From: Chloroflexus aggregans DSM 9485
GTDB lineage: Bacteria > Chloroflexota > Chloroflexia > Chloroflexales > Chloroflexaceae
NCBI RefSeq assembly: GCF_000021945.1
Contig: NC_011831.1
Location: forward strand, 496,001-560,000
Direction: 5' to 3'
Length of the DNA: 64,000 nt
Part shown: piece after piece, positions 7,962 to 18,359 of the stretch
How positions within the stretch are numbered: position 1 is the stretch's first letter
How the letters are laid out: every line of letters starts with the position of its first letter
Translations under genes and position numbers: made by a program
Notes under the pieces: model-generated
Database searches by the model: none
The model's input: only the letters and a program-made list of their open reading frames with translations
What the model was told of the DNA's origin: nothing

Positions 7962-10637
7962 CTACGGGCCGTATCGCCAGCGCACGTAGTGCTGACCAAC
8001 ATTCCCCATTTCGACCCGCCAGTTGGGATCGTTATCAGGAGTATAGGTCAAGACTCGCCGTTCAAACGCCTGCATAAGAACATCTTTCTCAACACCACCA
8101 ACTTTGACCCGTGCCCAGTACGGCTCACTGATCGGTAGACCCATGACAAAGATCCAATCAATGATCTGGCGGGTAACGTACCGCCCATTTTCGAGCACTA
8201 CACCTTGCTGCGCGAAGTAGTCGAGAAAGACTTGGGGGATGTTATGACCGAGCGTAGCTTCATAGCTGCCAATCCGTACATCATAGCGGGCGAGATCGGG
8301 TCGGTCAACGACGGTGCCATCACGATTGAGAAAAGCAGTCACTACTTGACCGTTCCGGTCAGGTGCGCGGGCCGGGTTAACCGGAAAAGCAACGCTGCGG
8401 AGCGTGGCATATGTCGGTGCATTCGGATTCACGCTTGCCGGATCACCTGCTACAGCTTCCGTCGCCGGTGTACGATCTTCAAACTGCGTATCACCAAGTT
8501 GGATTCGTCCGGTGAGCATCTCAACGACTAACAAACCATTGGTCACATACCATTGGTCGCGTGGTGCATTAGGATTGTTGATCTCCATACGGCTCTTGTC
8601 GAAATACTGGACAAGCCGGCTACCACCGGGGCTTTGCGCATAAGGCTCTCGCATCGCACCACTGATCGGTTGTGGCCCCCAGATCCACGAACGCGGACGC
8701 AACCCAGGCGCACCACCGGCGACCGGTTGATCGGTGCGCTGCCAGACGTTACGCATCGCATCATCGGCAAAGGCACCATTGGATGGAACAAAACCGCTAC
8801 CGGTTGATGGCTGCGATGGCGGCTGCACCGATGCAGTTCCCGGCTGATAGATCAGGTAGATCGGACGTGGCCCAACATCGAGGGTCAATATACCCCCCGC
8901 TGCCGTCTGTCGCCGCTCACCACCATCACGATCAACAATCGTCACTTCGCTATCGGCACTCGGTATGCGTACTTGTCCATTATCAACAGCCCATACGACT
9001 TCGACCACACCACGATCGGCGGCAAAACGGGCTGCGTAAGCTTCCGGCCCGCTGTAACCGATGAGGTCATCGAGATAGACGACACCTTCTCCGGTTCGGC
9101 TATCAGGGTCATCGTCGATCACTATCGCCTGCAACGTAATGTCACCGTCAAGCCGACCGTTCACAAAACGAATCTGGTTTCCCGGCTCGACCGGCCCGGT
9201 GATCGCCGTCACTAATTGCTGCCAACCGCTAGGGCCGATCTTGCCTAAGCGGTATTGGAGGATCTCGCCTTGCGTGTCGCGCAGTTGGACTTTAAGATCG
9301 AAGCTGCTGCCATCTCCGTATACCCATAACCCGATCTGACTTGTACCGGCAGGAAAGGTAATTGCCTCGCGTGGTGTGAAGCTCACATAATCATTGCCAC
9401 CGGTAGTAAAGCGATAACGCACTTCAACGGCACCGCTGCCGCTGTGCGTTTGCCCGCTACTCTGGGCAATTGAGCCGTTACCGGGAGGAAATGTTTGCCA
9501 AGCAATGGCCCGCTCGAAATCAAACGCTATCCGCTCGTCACTCAATCGTCGTAAGCCAAGCGGCTGCCGACCACCTACCTGTTGGTTCAGCGTGCGGAAG
9601 GCATTAAAAGCCGGTTTGAACTGACTATAATCGGCTTGACCACTGCCGTAGCGCAACAGACCGTAGGCGTTGTACGGGACACCGTTCCGCAGTTGCATAT
9701 CTTTGAAGCGGTACATGATTACCCGCTCGACACCGGCCTGGCGCAGCATTGCCATCGCCCGAATCAGATAATTGGCCTGTGTTTCCGGGTCTATACTCTG
9801 TTCGCCGGTGCGGTCGGTCGGACTATCGGCCCAGCCGAACTCGGTAACCCAGATCGGTTTAGGGCCAAGCCGCGCGGCCAGCGTCTGAATCGCACCGATT
9901 CCAACCGTATCAATCGATCCGGCTTCAGGGCCAAGCGGATCGGTGTATGGATGAAGTGCGATAACATCAAACGACCCCCATGCGCCATTATCGGCAATGG
10001 CTTGCAGGAATGAACCGGCCGGTTCAGGTGAAACAATCCCGGCTGCCAGCACTGTCGCGCCCGGATCAGCACCTTTGATCGCCGGATAGACTGCACGCAA
10101 CAGGGCCGCATACGCTGCCGGATTAGGAGATGGTCGCCAGTAGACCGGGTTGTCCGGTTCATTCCAGACCTGCCAATAGCGCACACGATCTTTATAGCGA
10201 TTGACGACGGTCGCGGCAAAGTTGGCGAAAAGTTGTGGATCAGGCGGGTAGAAGCTTCCTTGCTCTGGTGGAATATAATCGTCCGCCGGATCAGGCGTAC
10301 CCCAACCGACTGCCGGGTTGAGCAACCCCACGATCGTAATGCCACGCTTTACTAACTCATTGACCGCCCGATCGGTAAATGTCCAATCAAATTGACCGGG
10401 ACGAGGTTCGATGCGGCCCCACTGAAATTCCTCACGGACCCAACCCATTCCACTTTGGGCAATCACGTTGGCGGGCCGATTCAGCGAGTCGGGAAACGGA
10501 TAACTGGCCGCAATATGGGTGTTGGCCCCAAATACGGAAGGACTGGCCGATTGCACCATCGGCACCGGCGACGACCAAGTGTTCAAGCAGAGCACAACAA
10601 GAACGATCCATAGGCCGAGATGACGGATATAACGCAT
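7962..10637 (-). CDS. Secreted glycoside hydrolase (clan GH-A, GH5/GH39-like) with accessory domains
   Basis: An 891-residue exported protein. A signal peptide covers about residues 1-32. A (beta/alpha)8 hydrolase domain follows, with the acid/base Glu160 in WQVWNEPD and the nucleophile Glu267 in WVTEFGWAD, the retaining clan GH-A pattern. Residues about 390-560 look like a beta-sandwich carbohydrate-binding module, and the C-terminal 250 residues form a separate domain ending GNVGQHYVRWRYG. I start at 10637, where AGGGAG lies 9 bases upstream, rather than 13 codons earlier. It probably degrades an extracellular glycan whose products could feed the nearby importer; the substrate is not known. 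Confidence 0.82.
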   Translation of the reverse strand: MRYIRHLGLWIVLVVLCLNTWSSPVPMVQSASPSVFGANTHIAASYPFPDSLNRPANVIAQSGMGWVREEFQWGRIEPRPGQFDWTFTDRAVNELVKRGITIVGLLNPAVGWGTPDPADDYIPPEQGSFYPPDPQLFANFAATVVNRYKDRVRYWQVWNEPDNPVYWRPSPNPAAYAALLRAVYPAIKGADPGATVLAAGIVSPEPAGSFLQAIADNGAWGSFDVIALHPYTDPLGPEAGSIDTVGIGAIQTLAARLGPKPIWVTEFGWADSPTDRTGEQSIDPETQANYLIRAMAMLRQAGVERVIMYRFKDMQLRNGVPYNAYGLLRYGSGQADYSQFKPAFNAFRTLNQQVGGRQPLGLRRLSDERIAFDFERAIAWQTFPPGNGSIAQSSGQTHSGSGAVEVRYRFTTGGNDYVSFTPREAITFPAGTSQIGLWVYGDGSSFDLKVQLRDTQGEILQYRLGKIGPSGWQQLVTAITGPVEPGNQIRFVNGRLDGDITLQAIVIDDDPDSRTGEGVVYLDDLIGYSGPEAYAARFAADRGVVEVVWAVDNGQVRIPSADSEVTIVDRDGGERRQTAAGGILTLDVGPRPIYLIYQPGTASVQPPSQPSTGSGFVPSNGAFADDAMRNVWQRTDQPVAGGAPGLRPRSWIWGPQPISGAMREPYAQSPGGSRLVQYFDKSRMEINNPNAPRDQWYVTNGLLVVEMLTGRIQLGDTQFEDRTPATEAVAGDPASVNPNAPTYATLRSVAFPVNPARAPDRNGQVVTAFLNRDGTVVDRPDLARYDVRIGSYEATLGHNIPQVFLDYFAQQGVVLENGRYVTRQIIDWIFVMGLPISEPYWARVKVGGVEKDVLMQAFERRVLTYTPDNDPNWRVEMGNVGQHYVRWRYGP

Positions 10638-10757
10638 ACTCGCATACTCCCTAACAAGACACAACCGATCTGACAACCCTTAGTGTACCATCTCGCTCAA
10701 TTGAAAACGGTAACATCTTTGCAAAACCTCTGTTCGATAAAATGTGCAACAAGATGA

Positions 10758-10786
10758 AGGGCAGACCGCTCGGCGGCGACTGCCCT
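10758..10786 (-). terminator. Hairpin after the metallopeptidase gene
   Basis: Seven-bp arms AGGGCAG / CTGCCCT around a 15-base loop, 30 bases after the metallopeptidase stop on the minus strand. There is no clear T tract, so termination is likely but not certain. Confidence 0.45.
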
Positions 10787-10815
10787 GAACGATGAGATAA
10801 CCGTTTGAGCGGCGT

Positions 10816-12375
10816 CTACCGTAGAATTAACGGGATCAGCACCGTCACCGGTTCTGGCACATTGATAGGTAACGAGTAGACCAACGATGGTAAACCGGCC
10901 GCATCGATAAAGCGCACATACAGCACCGACGCATTGGTGAATGTGGTCAGTGCCAACTCATTGGGTAACGGCAGAGCAATTTCGGAGCGGTAGGGTAGAC
11001 GCCACGGATTGGCAAAGTCGCGACGTGTGCTCACTTCGACAAGTTGTGTCTCCGGTGGTGCTTGGACGTGGATCACCAGCGTTCGATTTTCAATGGATGC
11101 CGGCTCTAGCCGATAGGCCGGCGCCACACCTAAACCACTAACTGTGAACGTCTGTGTGATCGGGTCTGAGACGTTGCCTACCAGATTAACAGCGCGAAAC
11201 TCAACGACATACTCACCGTCGTACAGCGGTAATTCGACGTGAACAATCTCGCGGGTTTGGTCAAACGTACCATCAACCGGTAGCGCAAGCTGCCAATCAC
11301 TGTCTCCAACCCGATACTCTACCGACCGGATCGGATTAATGCTGACGTCAGGCTGTACCGGCGAGGGATAACCCAGATCACGAACCATCAACTCTACCAC
11401 CGGACGATGGCTGAGCGTTTGCCCAGTAGCGGTAAGCGTGATCGTCGGCGTCGTATCGAGTACATCAATCACGCCATCACCATCGCTATCACGATAACCA
11501 AGCTGCGCCCGCGCCGATGCGTCAACCGCACCGATAGTAAAGCTGTTGATCAGTTCACGCATAATGCTAGGCTCGTCAGTACCGCAATTGTTGAACATAC
11601 TGTTGGTCGTCGGTGCAAACAGATAGCCACTCCGCTGATCGCAGCTCACACCTGCCGCACTATACTGACCGAGTGCGCCGAAGAGATGGGCAAATTCGTG
11701 GGCGATAACGGCACGCAGCCACCGAGTCGTGTACGGCCCACCATCGGATGTGATGACGCTCAATGGGCCGTTGAGGTAGGCATAGGCAAAGCGACCATCG
11801 GCAAAGTAGCCATCATCGCGGGCACTATTGACAATAAATATTGTCGTCGCCCAATCAGCACTACGCTGATCGCGCAGATCAAACGCAACACGGTACGCTT
11901 GCTCAATATAGTTACCACCGTTGTAGCCCAGTTTCTGCAACACGTCACCAATCCAGAGACCTTCTTGCGCAATGCCATGGTGAATCGGTTCATAGTTGGT
12001 CGGCGCCGTCTGAACAACCAGGTCAAACGCTAGCCGGGCAGCAGGCAATCGATCGCGCCACCAGTCGAGAGCGGCTTGCGTTTCGCTTACAACCTGCTCG
12101 ATCTGATCAGGCGTCCAATCCTCATCTGACGGATCGATCAGCCCATTGCTTTCAGGCAACACCAACCGCACGGCCACCCGACCGGCGAGGTACTGGCTCG
12201 GTAGGCGGAGATCTTCGTCGGTGGCAAAGGCAAGGGTGGCTGGTGGCGGTGCGATCAGCACATCATTCGGCGGTGGAGCAAATTCAGGCGTTGTAACCGA
12301 CGGAGCCGCGTGGATCAAGGCTACCGGTGTTATGCTCAAGCAAAGTAGCAGGCTGAGAAGAAGTCTGGTATGCAT
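10816..12375 (-). CDS. Secreted zinc metallopeptidase-like protein with beta-sandwich domain
   Basis: A 519-residue protein with a signal peptide (about residues 1-24). The zinc-binding motif HEFAH is at residues 226-230, followed by LFGALG: the spacing matches HExxHxxGxx, but the usual third His/Asp of metzincins is a Gly, so the third ligand must be elsewhere. A calcium-site-like stretch DSDGDGVIDVLD follows at about residue 300, then Ig-like strands to the C-terminus. No close family is recognised. It is probably an extracellular protease or adhesion-type enzyme. It is transcribed toward the glycoside hydrolase gene on the same strand. Confidence 0.65.
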   Translation of the reverse strand: MHTRLLLSLLLCLSITPVALIHAAPSVTTPEFAPPPNDVLIAPPPATLAFATDEDLRLPSQYLAGRVAVRLVLPESNGLIDPSDEDWTPDQIEQVVSETQAALDWWRDRLPAARLAFDLVVQTAPTNYEPIHHGIAQEGLWIGDVLQKLGYNGGNYIEQAYRVAFDLRDQRSADWATTIFIVNSARDDGYFADGRFAYAYLNGPLSVITSDGGPYTTRWLRAVIAHEFAHLFGALGQYSAAGVSCDQRSGYLFAPTTNSMFNNCGTDEPSIMRELINSFTIGAVDASARAQLGYRDSDGDGVIDVLDTTPTITLTATGQTLSHRPVVELMVRDLGYPSPVQPDVSINPIRSVEYRVGDSDWQLALPVDGTFDQTREIVHVELPLYDGEYVVEFRAVNLVGNVSDPITQTFTVSGLGVAPAYRLEPASIENRTLVIHVQAPPETQLVEVSTRRDFANPWRLPYRSEIALPLPNELALTTFTNASVLYVRFIDAAGLPSLVYSLPINVPEPVTVLIPLILR

Positions 12376-12554
12376 AGCGGTCTCACTCGGCTAAAGTGAG
12401 AGAAGAGGCAAAGCCGGTTTCTATCTGTACTGTAGCCGAGCAAGACCGTTTTGTAGAGAGACGAAGGAGTCCTGTTGTAGATTGACAAAAGGGATTAGAC
12501 AATCACGACAATAGGTAGGAGTAGTGTACTAATACCTTTTCCATCAAAGCAATG

Positions 12555-12583
12555 TTTTCAGTTGTGATGGGAATGGCTATAAT
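12555..12583 (+). promoter_or_regulatory. Promoter of membrane STAS gene
   Basis: A perfect TATAAT (12578-12583) lies 17 bases after TTTTCA (12555-12560). The predicted transcript starts near 12590, which rules out the longest open frame at 12552 and supports the ATG at 12618. Confidence 0.55.
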
Positions 12584-12617
12584 AACAAATACCGGTCTCT
12601 ATACCATAGGAGATTGT

Positions 12618-13703
12618 ATGCGTTCGATGATCTCATGGCTGACGAACATTCGTGCTACCAACGAAGATAATCTCCGACGTGGGCGCACAACGGTTGTTGT
12701 TGCTTTAGTCATGATCTGTTTAGCAGTACTGGCAATCCCCCTCACATTGTTTAACAGTAACCCGATCATTTCACTCGCTATTATCGTCGCCGGGATTACC
12801 GCTTACCTGATCACCATTGCGATCACTCGTCTAGGGTACGTTACCATAGGTGGTTTGACATTAATCGCATTCATTACCCTACCGATACTCACACCAATCG
12901 TTATCCAAAGCTCGCCGACCAGCCCGCTTACATCACCTTTTTACCTCATTCTGTCTATCTTGGTCGCCGGTCTGACCTTACGTCCGGTATTCATCTGGCT
13001 GGTCTTGATTGCGAATGTTGTCGGTCTCTTTATTGCGTGGTCCGTTGCCAACACACCAATCTTTACCGATCCGCTCGAAACTCCCCTTACCCTCGCTGCA
13101 CTCTTTCTACAAGTTGGTACTGCGTGGTTTACGTTTATCGGTGGACAGATTACCGACAACGCCCTCAAAGAAGCCCGTCGCTCGAGCAATGAAGCACGGC
13201 AAACCGCTGCTCGATTGGCCGAACTCAACACCACCCTCGAATTGCAGGTCGAACAACGCACGAAAGCCCTACAAACCGCGTTGCACGATCTAGAACAACG
13301 GACTGCCGAACAAGCGCGCTTACTCGCCGAAAATGAGCAGCAACGCCAAGTCATCCGCGAGCTTAGTGTTCCGGTCCTCCCGGTACACGATACGACTCTT
13401 GTCATGCCCTTGATCGGTGCCCTCGATACAGCTCGGCTGGTTGATATGCAGCAACAAGCACTCAACCAAATTGAGCACACGAATGCGCGCAAGCTACTCA
13501 TCGATGTTACCGGTGTACCGGTGATCGATACTCAAGTGGCTAAAGGATTACTACAACTGGTAGAAGCAGCGCGATTGATGGGGACGCAGGTCATATTAGT
13601 CGGGATTCGGCCTGAAGTAGCCCAGACGCTCGTAACACTGGGGATTGATCTCCACCACATTCGCACATATAGCACATTGCAGGCGGCACTGGCGAGACGA
13701 TAG
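12618..13703 (+). CDS. Membrane-anchored RsbR-like STAS-domain protein
   Basis: A 361-residue protein with about six membrane helices (residues 20-180), a coiled coil rich in Gln, Glu and Arg (about 185-265) and a C-terminal STAS domain. The STAS segment LIDVTGVPVIDTQVAKG is that of RsbR-type stressosome proteins, with the phosphorylatable threonine conserved (about T298). Start chosen at 12618, five bases after AGGAGA. RsbR proteins usually have soluble globin-like sensor heads; here a membrane domain replaces it. No partner RsbS or RsbT gene is adjacent. It probably senses a membrane or redox signal. Confidence 0.8.
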   Translation: MRSMISWLTNIRATNEDNLRRGRTTVVVALVMICLAVLAIPLTLFNSNPIISLAIIVAGITAYLITIAITRLGYVTIGGLTLIAFITLPILTPIVIQSSPTSPLTSPFYLILSILVAGLTLRPVFIWLVLIANVVGLFIAWSVANTPIFTDPLETPLTLAALFLQVGTAWFTFIGGQITDNALKEARRSSNEARQTAARLAELNTTLELQVEQRTKALQTALHDLEQRTAEQARLLAENEQQRQVIRELSVPVLPVHDTTLVMPLIGALDTARLVDMQQQALNQIEHTNARKLLIDVTGVPVIDTQVAKGLLQLVEAARLMGTQVILVGIRPEVAQTLVTLGIDLHHIRTYSTLQAALARR

Positions 13704-13718
13704 GTTCACACAAGCGTA

Positions 13719-13760
13719 GAGCCGTGCGTTGATCAGCCTCTAGCGGACAACGCACGGCTC
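13719..13760. terminator. Bidirectional terminator hairpin
   Basis: A perfect 13-bp stem (arms 13719-13731 and 13748-13760) with a 16-base loop lies between the convergent STAS gene and etfA, so it can serve both. No strong T tract is seen on either side. Confidence 0.7.
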
Positions 13761-13786
13761 CCGGAAAGCAATAATCTTCAGTTTCC

Positions 13787-14764
13787 TTAGCGATTCAGCC
13801 GCCGCTTCACCTCTTCTGTCAGCAACGGCAGGATTTCATTGACATCACCGACCACGCCAAACGTTGCAATGCGGAAGATCGGCGCCTCAGGGTCTTTGTT
13901 GATCGCCACAATCGTGCGACTCGTTCGCATACCGGCCAAGTGCTGGATTGCCCCGCTCACACCGGCTGCGATATACAGTTTGGGACTCACCGTCTTACCG
14001 GTTTGACCGACTTGGTGCTCGTAGGGAACCCAGCCATCATCGACAATAGCACGTGAAGCTCCATACGCACCGCCCAGTACCTCGGCCAAAGGTGGAATGA
14101 GGCGGTAGTAGTTATCTTTGTTCCCCAATCCACGACCACCGGTGACAATAATCGCTGCATCGGTAAGATTAACGGCTCCGGCTTTTGGCACTACCGATAC
14201 GACCTCGGTACGCGGAGTAAGATCAGAGATAGTGAGTTCGGTGATCGGTACACTGCGGTCGGGTTGAGCGGTTGCTTCTGGGAAACTCTGCTTCCGCACC
14301 AGTGCCACCACCGGCTTACCGGCAGCAAACCGATAGGTATTGATCACATTTCCGCCGTGTGAAGGTCGGGTCGCTTGGAGTGCACCATCGACAACTTGCA
14401 GATCGGTCACATCAACAACCAGACCGGCATTGAGATCGGTCGCCAGTGCTGCACCAAAATCACGCATCTGAAAACTGCTACCGGCCAAAATGAGTGCCGG
14501 ATTGCACGTCTGCACTGCGGCCATTGCGGCTGCAACGTATCCATCGGTCGTATATTGAGCCAGCACCGGTGCCTGTACCGTATAGACCTGATCGGCGCCG
14601 AAAGCACCGGCCTGCGCTGCGACAGATGTCGTCGGGCCAATCGCCAGTGCGGCCAGTGGTCCACCCAACGTATCGGCCAATTGCCGGCCCTTGCCGAGCA
14701 ATTCGCGTGAAATAGCGGCCAAATCGGTACCAATGGCTTCGAGAATCACTAATACGCCGCCCAT
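13787..14764 (-). CDS. etfA: Electron transfer flavoprotein, alpha subunit
   Basis: A 325-residue protein of usual length. The C-terminal FAD domain is intact, with the signature GAYGASRAIVDDGWVPYEHQ and VGQTGKTVSPKLYIAAGVSG. It binds FAD and, with EtfB, passes electrons from acyl-CoA or other dehydrogenases to the membrane quinone pool through ETF-quinone oxidoreductase. AAGGAG precedes the ATG. The gene follows etfB by 19 bases in a two-gene operon. No dehydrogenase gene is adjacent, so it may serve several partners. Confidence 0.96.
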   Translation of the reverse strand: MGGVLVILEAIGTDLAAISRELLGKGRQLADTLGGPLAALAIGPTTSVAAQAGAFGADQVYTVQAPVLAQYTTDGYVAAAMAAVQTCNPALILAGSSFQMRDFGAALATDLNAGLVVDVTDLQVVDGALQATRPSHGGNVINTYRFAAGKPVVALVRKQSFPEATAQPDRSVPITELTISDLTPRTEVVSVVPKAGAVNLTDAAIIVTGGRGLGNKDNYYRLIPPLAEVLGGAYGASRAIVDDGWVPYEHQVGQTGKTVSPKLYIAAGVSGAIQHLAGMRTSRTIVAINKDPEAPIFRIATFGVVGDVNEILPLLTEEVKRRLNR

Positions 14765-14783
14765 GATCTGCTCCTTCCCGCGC

Positions 14784-15563
14784 TTAAATCACCTGATACT
14801 CCATCAGCTTATCGACCAACTTGCGCACCTTCATAGCGGCATCAGGACCATCAATGATCTCACCTTTCGGGCGCGGTGGCGGCGGTACCCGTGCCGTCAG
14901 TTGCGCTACCGGTGTTATATCGGCAGCATTCAACCCTAGATCGGCGGCCGTCCAAACCGGTGGCTCGACTTTGGCCACCCGCTTGATCTTGAGTAGCGAA
15001 GGATAGCGTGGCTCATTGATGTCTTTTACCACCGACATGACTGCCGGCAAGCGACAAGCAACCGTCTCGATCACACTTTCGAGATGGCGTTCCACCTTGA
15101 TCGTGCCACCCGGCTGGAGTTCGAGCACCTTACCGACGTAGGTCAACTGCGGCCAGCCTAACAAACGCGCCAGCGCAGGCGCAAACGCACCACTTTCGTC
15201 GTCGGTGCTATTACGGCCGGTGATGACGAGATCGACATCGCCCAACTTACGGATCGCTGCCGCCGCAACACGTGCAGAAGCGATGGTATCGAGGTTCATA
15301 AACGTCAGGTCACTGAGCAACAGCGCATCGGTGGCGCCCATTGCTAACGCCCGCCGCAATTGCTCAACCCATTCGGTAGTCCCAATTGATAAAGCGGTTA
15401 CCTTGCCGCCGTGCTGTTCGTTCCAGCGGATGCCCTCTTCGAGCGCATATTCGTCAAAGAGGTTGATGATCTTCTCGATCCCCTCGGCATCAATCGTCAG
15501 ATCCGGTCGGATCTTAACCGAATTGTCGCGAGGGACCTGTTTCAGACACACAACGATGTGCAT
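14784..15563 (-). CDS. etfB: Electron transfer flavoprotein, beta subunit
   Basis: A 259-residue protein starting MHIVVCLKQVP, the classic EtfB N-terminus. The AMP/adenine-nucleotide site region DLVITGRNSTDDESGAF is visible. It forms the heterodimer with EtfA, where it holds the structural AMP and the docking loop for dehydrogenases. AAGGAGG lies 6 bases before the ATG. It is the first gene of the etfBA operon. Confidence 0.96.
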   Translation of the reverse strand: MHIVVCLKQVPRDNSVKIRPDLTIDAEGIEKIINLFDEYALEEGIRWNEQHGGKVTALSIGTTEWVEQLRRALAMGATDALLLSDLTFMNLDTIASARVAAAAIRKLGDVDLVITGRNSTDDESGAFAPALARLLGWPQLTYVGKVLELQPGGTIKVERHLESVIETVACRLPAVMSVVKDINEPRYPSLLKIKRVAKVEPPVWTAADLGLNAADITPVAQLTARVPPPPRPKGEIIDGPDAAMKVRKLVDKLMEYQVI

Positions 15564-15615
15564 GATGGCCTCCTTCGTACCAACTAACGGTAACGCACTG
15601 CATTATAACAGAGTG

Positions 15616-16782
15616 TTAGCTCACGAGACTCAGGGCCGAGGGAATATCACGGGCATACCGAAACAAACCGGTGGGTAATTCGGTGAAAGCAAGCGCCTGT
15701 TTTGGGCGAACACCAACGAGAATAGCGGTCGCTCCCAATAATTGAGCACCGCGTCCTACTCTCATGAGACTCTGCATTGTTGATTCGTCAACTGCTGCTA
15801 ACCCATGAACATCGATCACCACCGCGCGTGCTCGTCGTTGCTGAATTGCATTAAGGACCGTCTGCTCAAGCTGAGCACTCCGTTCGGCATCAAGATACCC
15901 AACGAGCGGTAAAAAGATTGTCTGTGGGCCAAGCGCCGTGACCGGTAAGCTCAAGGCCCGGATGGTCGCCTGCAATTGCACTTCGCGTTCGAGCTGCGCT
16001 TGCTGTGCCTGCAATGCAGCGGTTAATTGTTGTTGGCGCCGGTAATTGGCGTCGATCAGATGCTGAAACGCATCGCGCAACCGTTGGAGCTGGTTGATCG
16101 GACTGATTTGGCTAAGTACACCATAGGTGTCAGATTTCGCCAATTGTTCGGCATCGAACGTGAGGCGATCAACGCTCTTCCCTACCTGCCAGATGAGCGA
16201 AACGGCCAGGCCAAGGGCAATTGCGATTGATACACTGACAATGGTAGCCGCAAGCCAGAAACCCTCATTAATAATTTGCTCAAGGGCAGCAATCCGCGCG
16301 AGATACTGCGCTTCATATTCACGCTGTGCCCCGACTGCCAAACTATGAATGGCGCGAATATTACGGTGATAATCAACACTACTAATCCGCTCTAGCGCCC
16401 GCTGACGATCACCACGTTCGAGGAATGTCAGGGCGGCATCGTGCTGAGCAATCATCGTTTCAACACGCGCTACAAGTTCAAGTTCAACAAAACCTTCATG
16501 GACTGAGGCATAGTTCCCAAAAAACCGTTGTACTTCCGGGCGAATCCGCTCTAGCTCACCCCGACTCGCTTGATGACCGTTGATGATCTCGCTCACATAG
16601 TATTGTTCGAGTAAGATGAGCGACTCACCTTGTGCCACTTCAACGAGATTGCGAGCACTTCGATCAACCGCGGCAACTGCAGCAGCCACCCGTTGCTGAG
16701 AGTAAAGGGCAACTCCGCCAATAATCGCTAACGCCACCAGCAGAGGAGAGAGTGAGACGAGAAGGCGTACACGTAGATCCAT
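15616..16782 (-). CDS. Membrane sensor with four-helix periplasmic domain and STAS output
   Basis: A 388-residue protein. One helix at residues 10-27 and a second near 175-200 flank an extracytoplasmic alpha-helical domain resembling chemoreceptor-type four-helix bundles. A HAMP-like linker and coiled coil follow, then a C-terminal STAS domain (VVIDVHGLAAVDESTMQSL). Unlike the paralog at 12618, the usual phospho-threonine position is His, so signalling by RsbT-type phosphorylation may be lost or altered. Reads toward etfB. Probably a stressosome-like input protein; partner genes are not in the window. Confidence 0.72.
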   Translation of the reverse strand: MDLRVRLLVSLSPLLVALAIIGGVALYSQQRVAAAVAAVDRSARNLVEVAQGESLILLEQYYVSEIINGHQASRGELERIRPEVQRFFGNYASVHEGFVELELVARVETMIAQHDAALTFLERGDRQRALERISSVDYHRNIRAIHSLAVGAQREYEAQYLARIAALEQIINEGFWLAATIVSVSIAIALGLAVSLIWQVGKSVDRLTFDAEQLAKSDTYGVLSQISPINQLQRLRDAFQHLIDANYRRQQQLTAALQAQQAQLEREVQLQATIRALSLPVTALGPQTIFLPLVGYLDAERSAQLEQTVLNAIQQRRARAVVIDVHGLAAVDESTMQSLMRVGRGAQLLGATAILVGVRPKQALAFTELPTGLFRYARDIPSALSLVS

Positions 16783-16850
16783 AACTTAATTACCCATTTG
16801 TTTGATCAACCAATCGCCTTTGTTTGTCATTGTACCATTGCTTACTGTGA

Positions 16851-18293
<1,443 letters not shown>

Positions 18294-18312
18294 GCTGGAG
18301 GTTTATCCTTGT

Positions 18313-18337
18313 CGCGGCGTTGTACCACGACGCCGCG
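18313..18337 (+). terminator. GC-rich hairpin after argG
   Basis: Arms CGCGGCGT (18313-18320) and ACGCCGCG (18330-18337) with a 9-base loop, 20 bases after argG and upstream of the next start. It lacks a T run, so it may attenuate rather than stop transcription. Confidence 0.5.
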
Positions 18338-18359
18338 AATACCACACCGAGGTCGGCAG

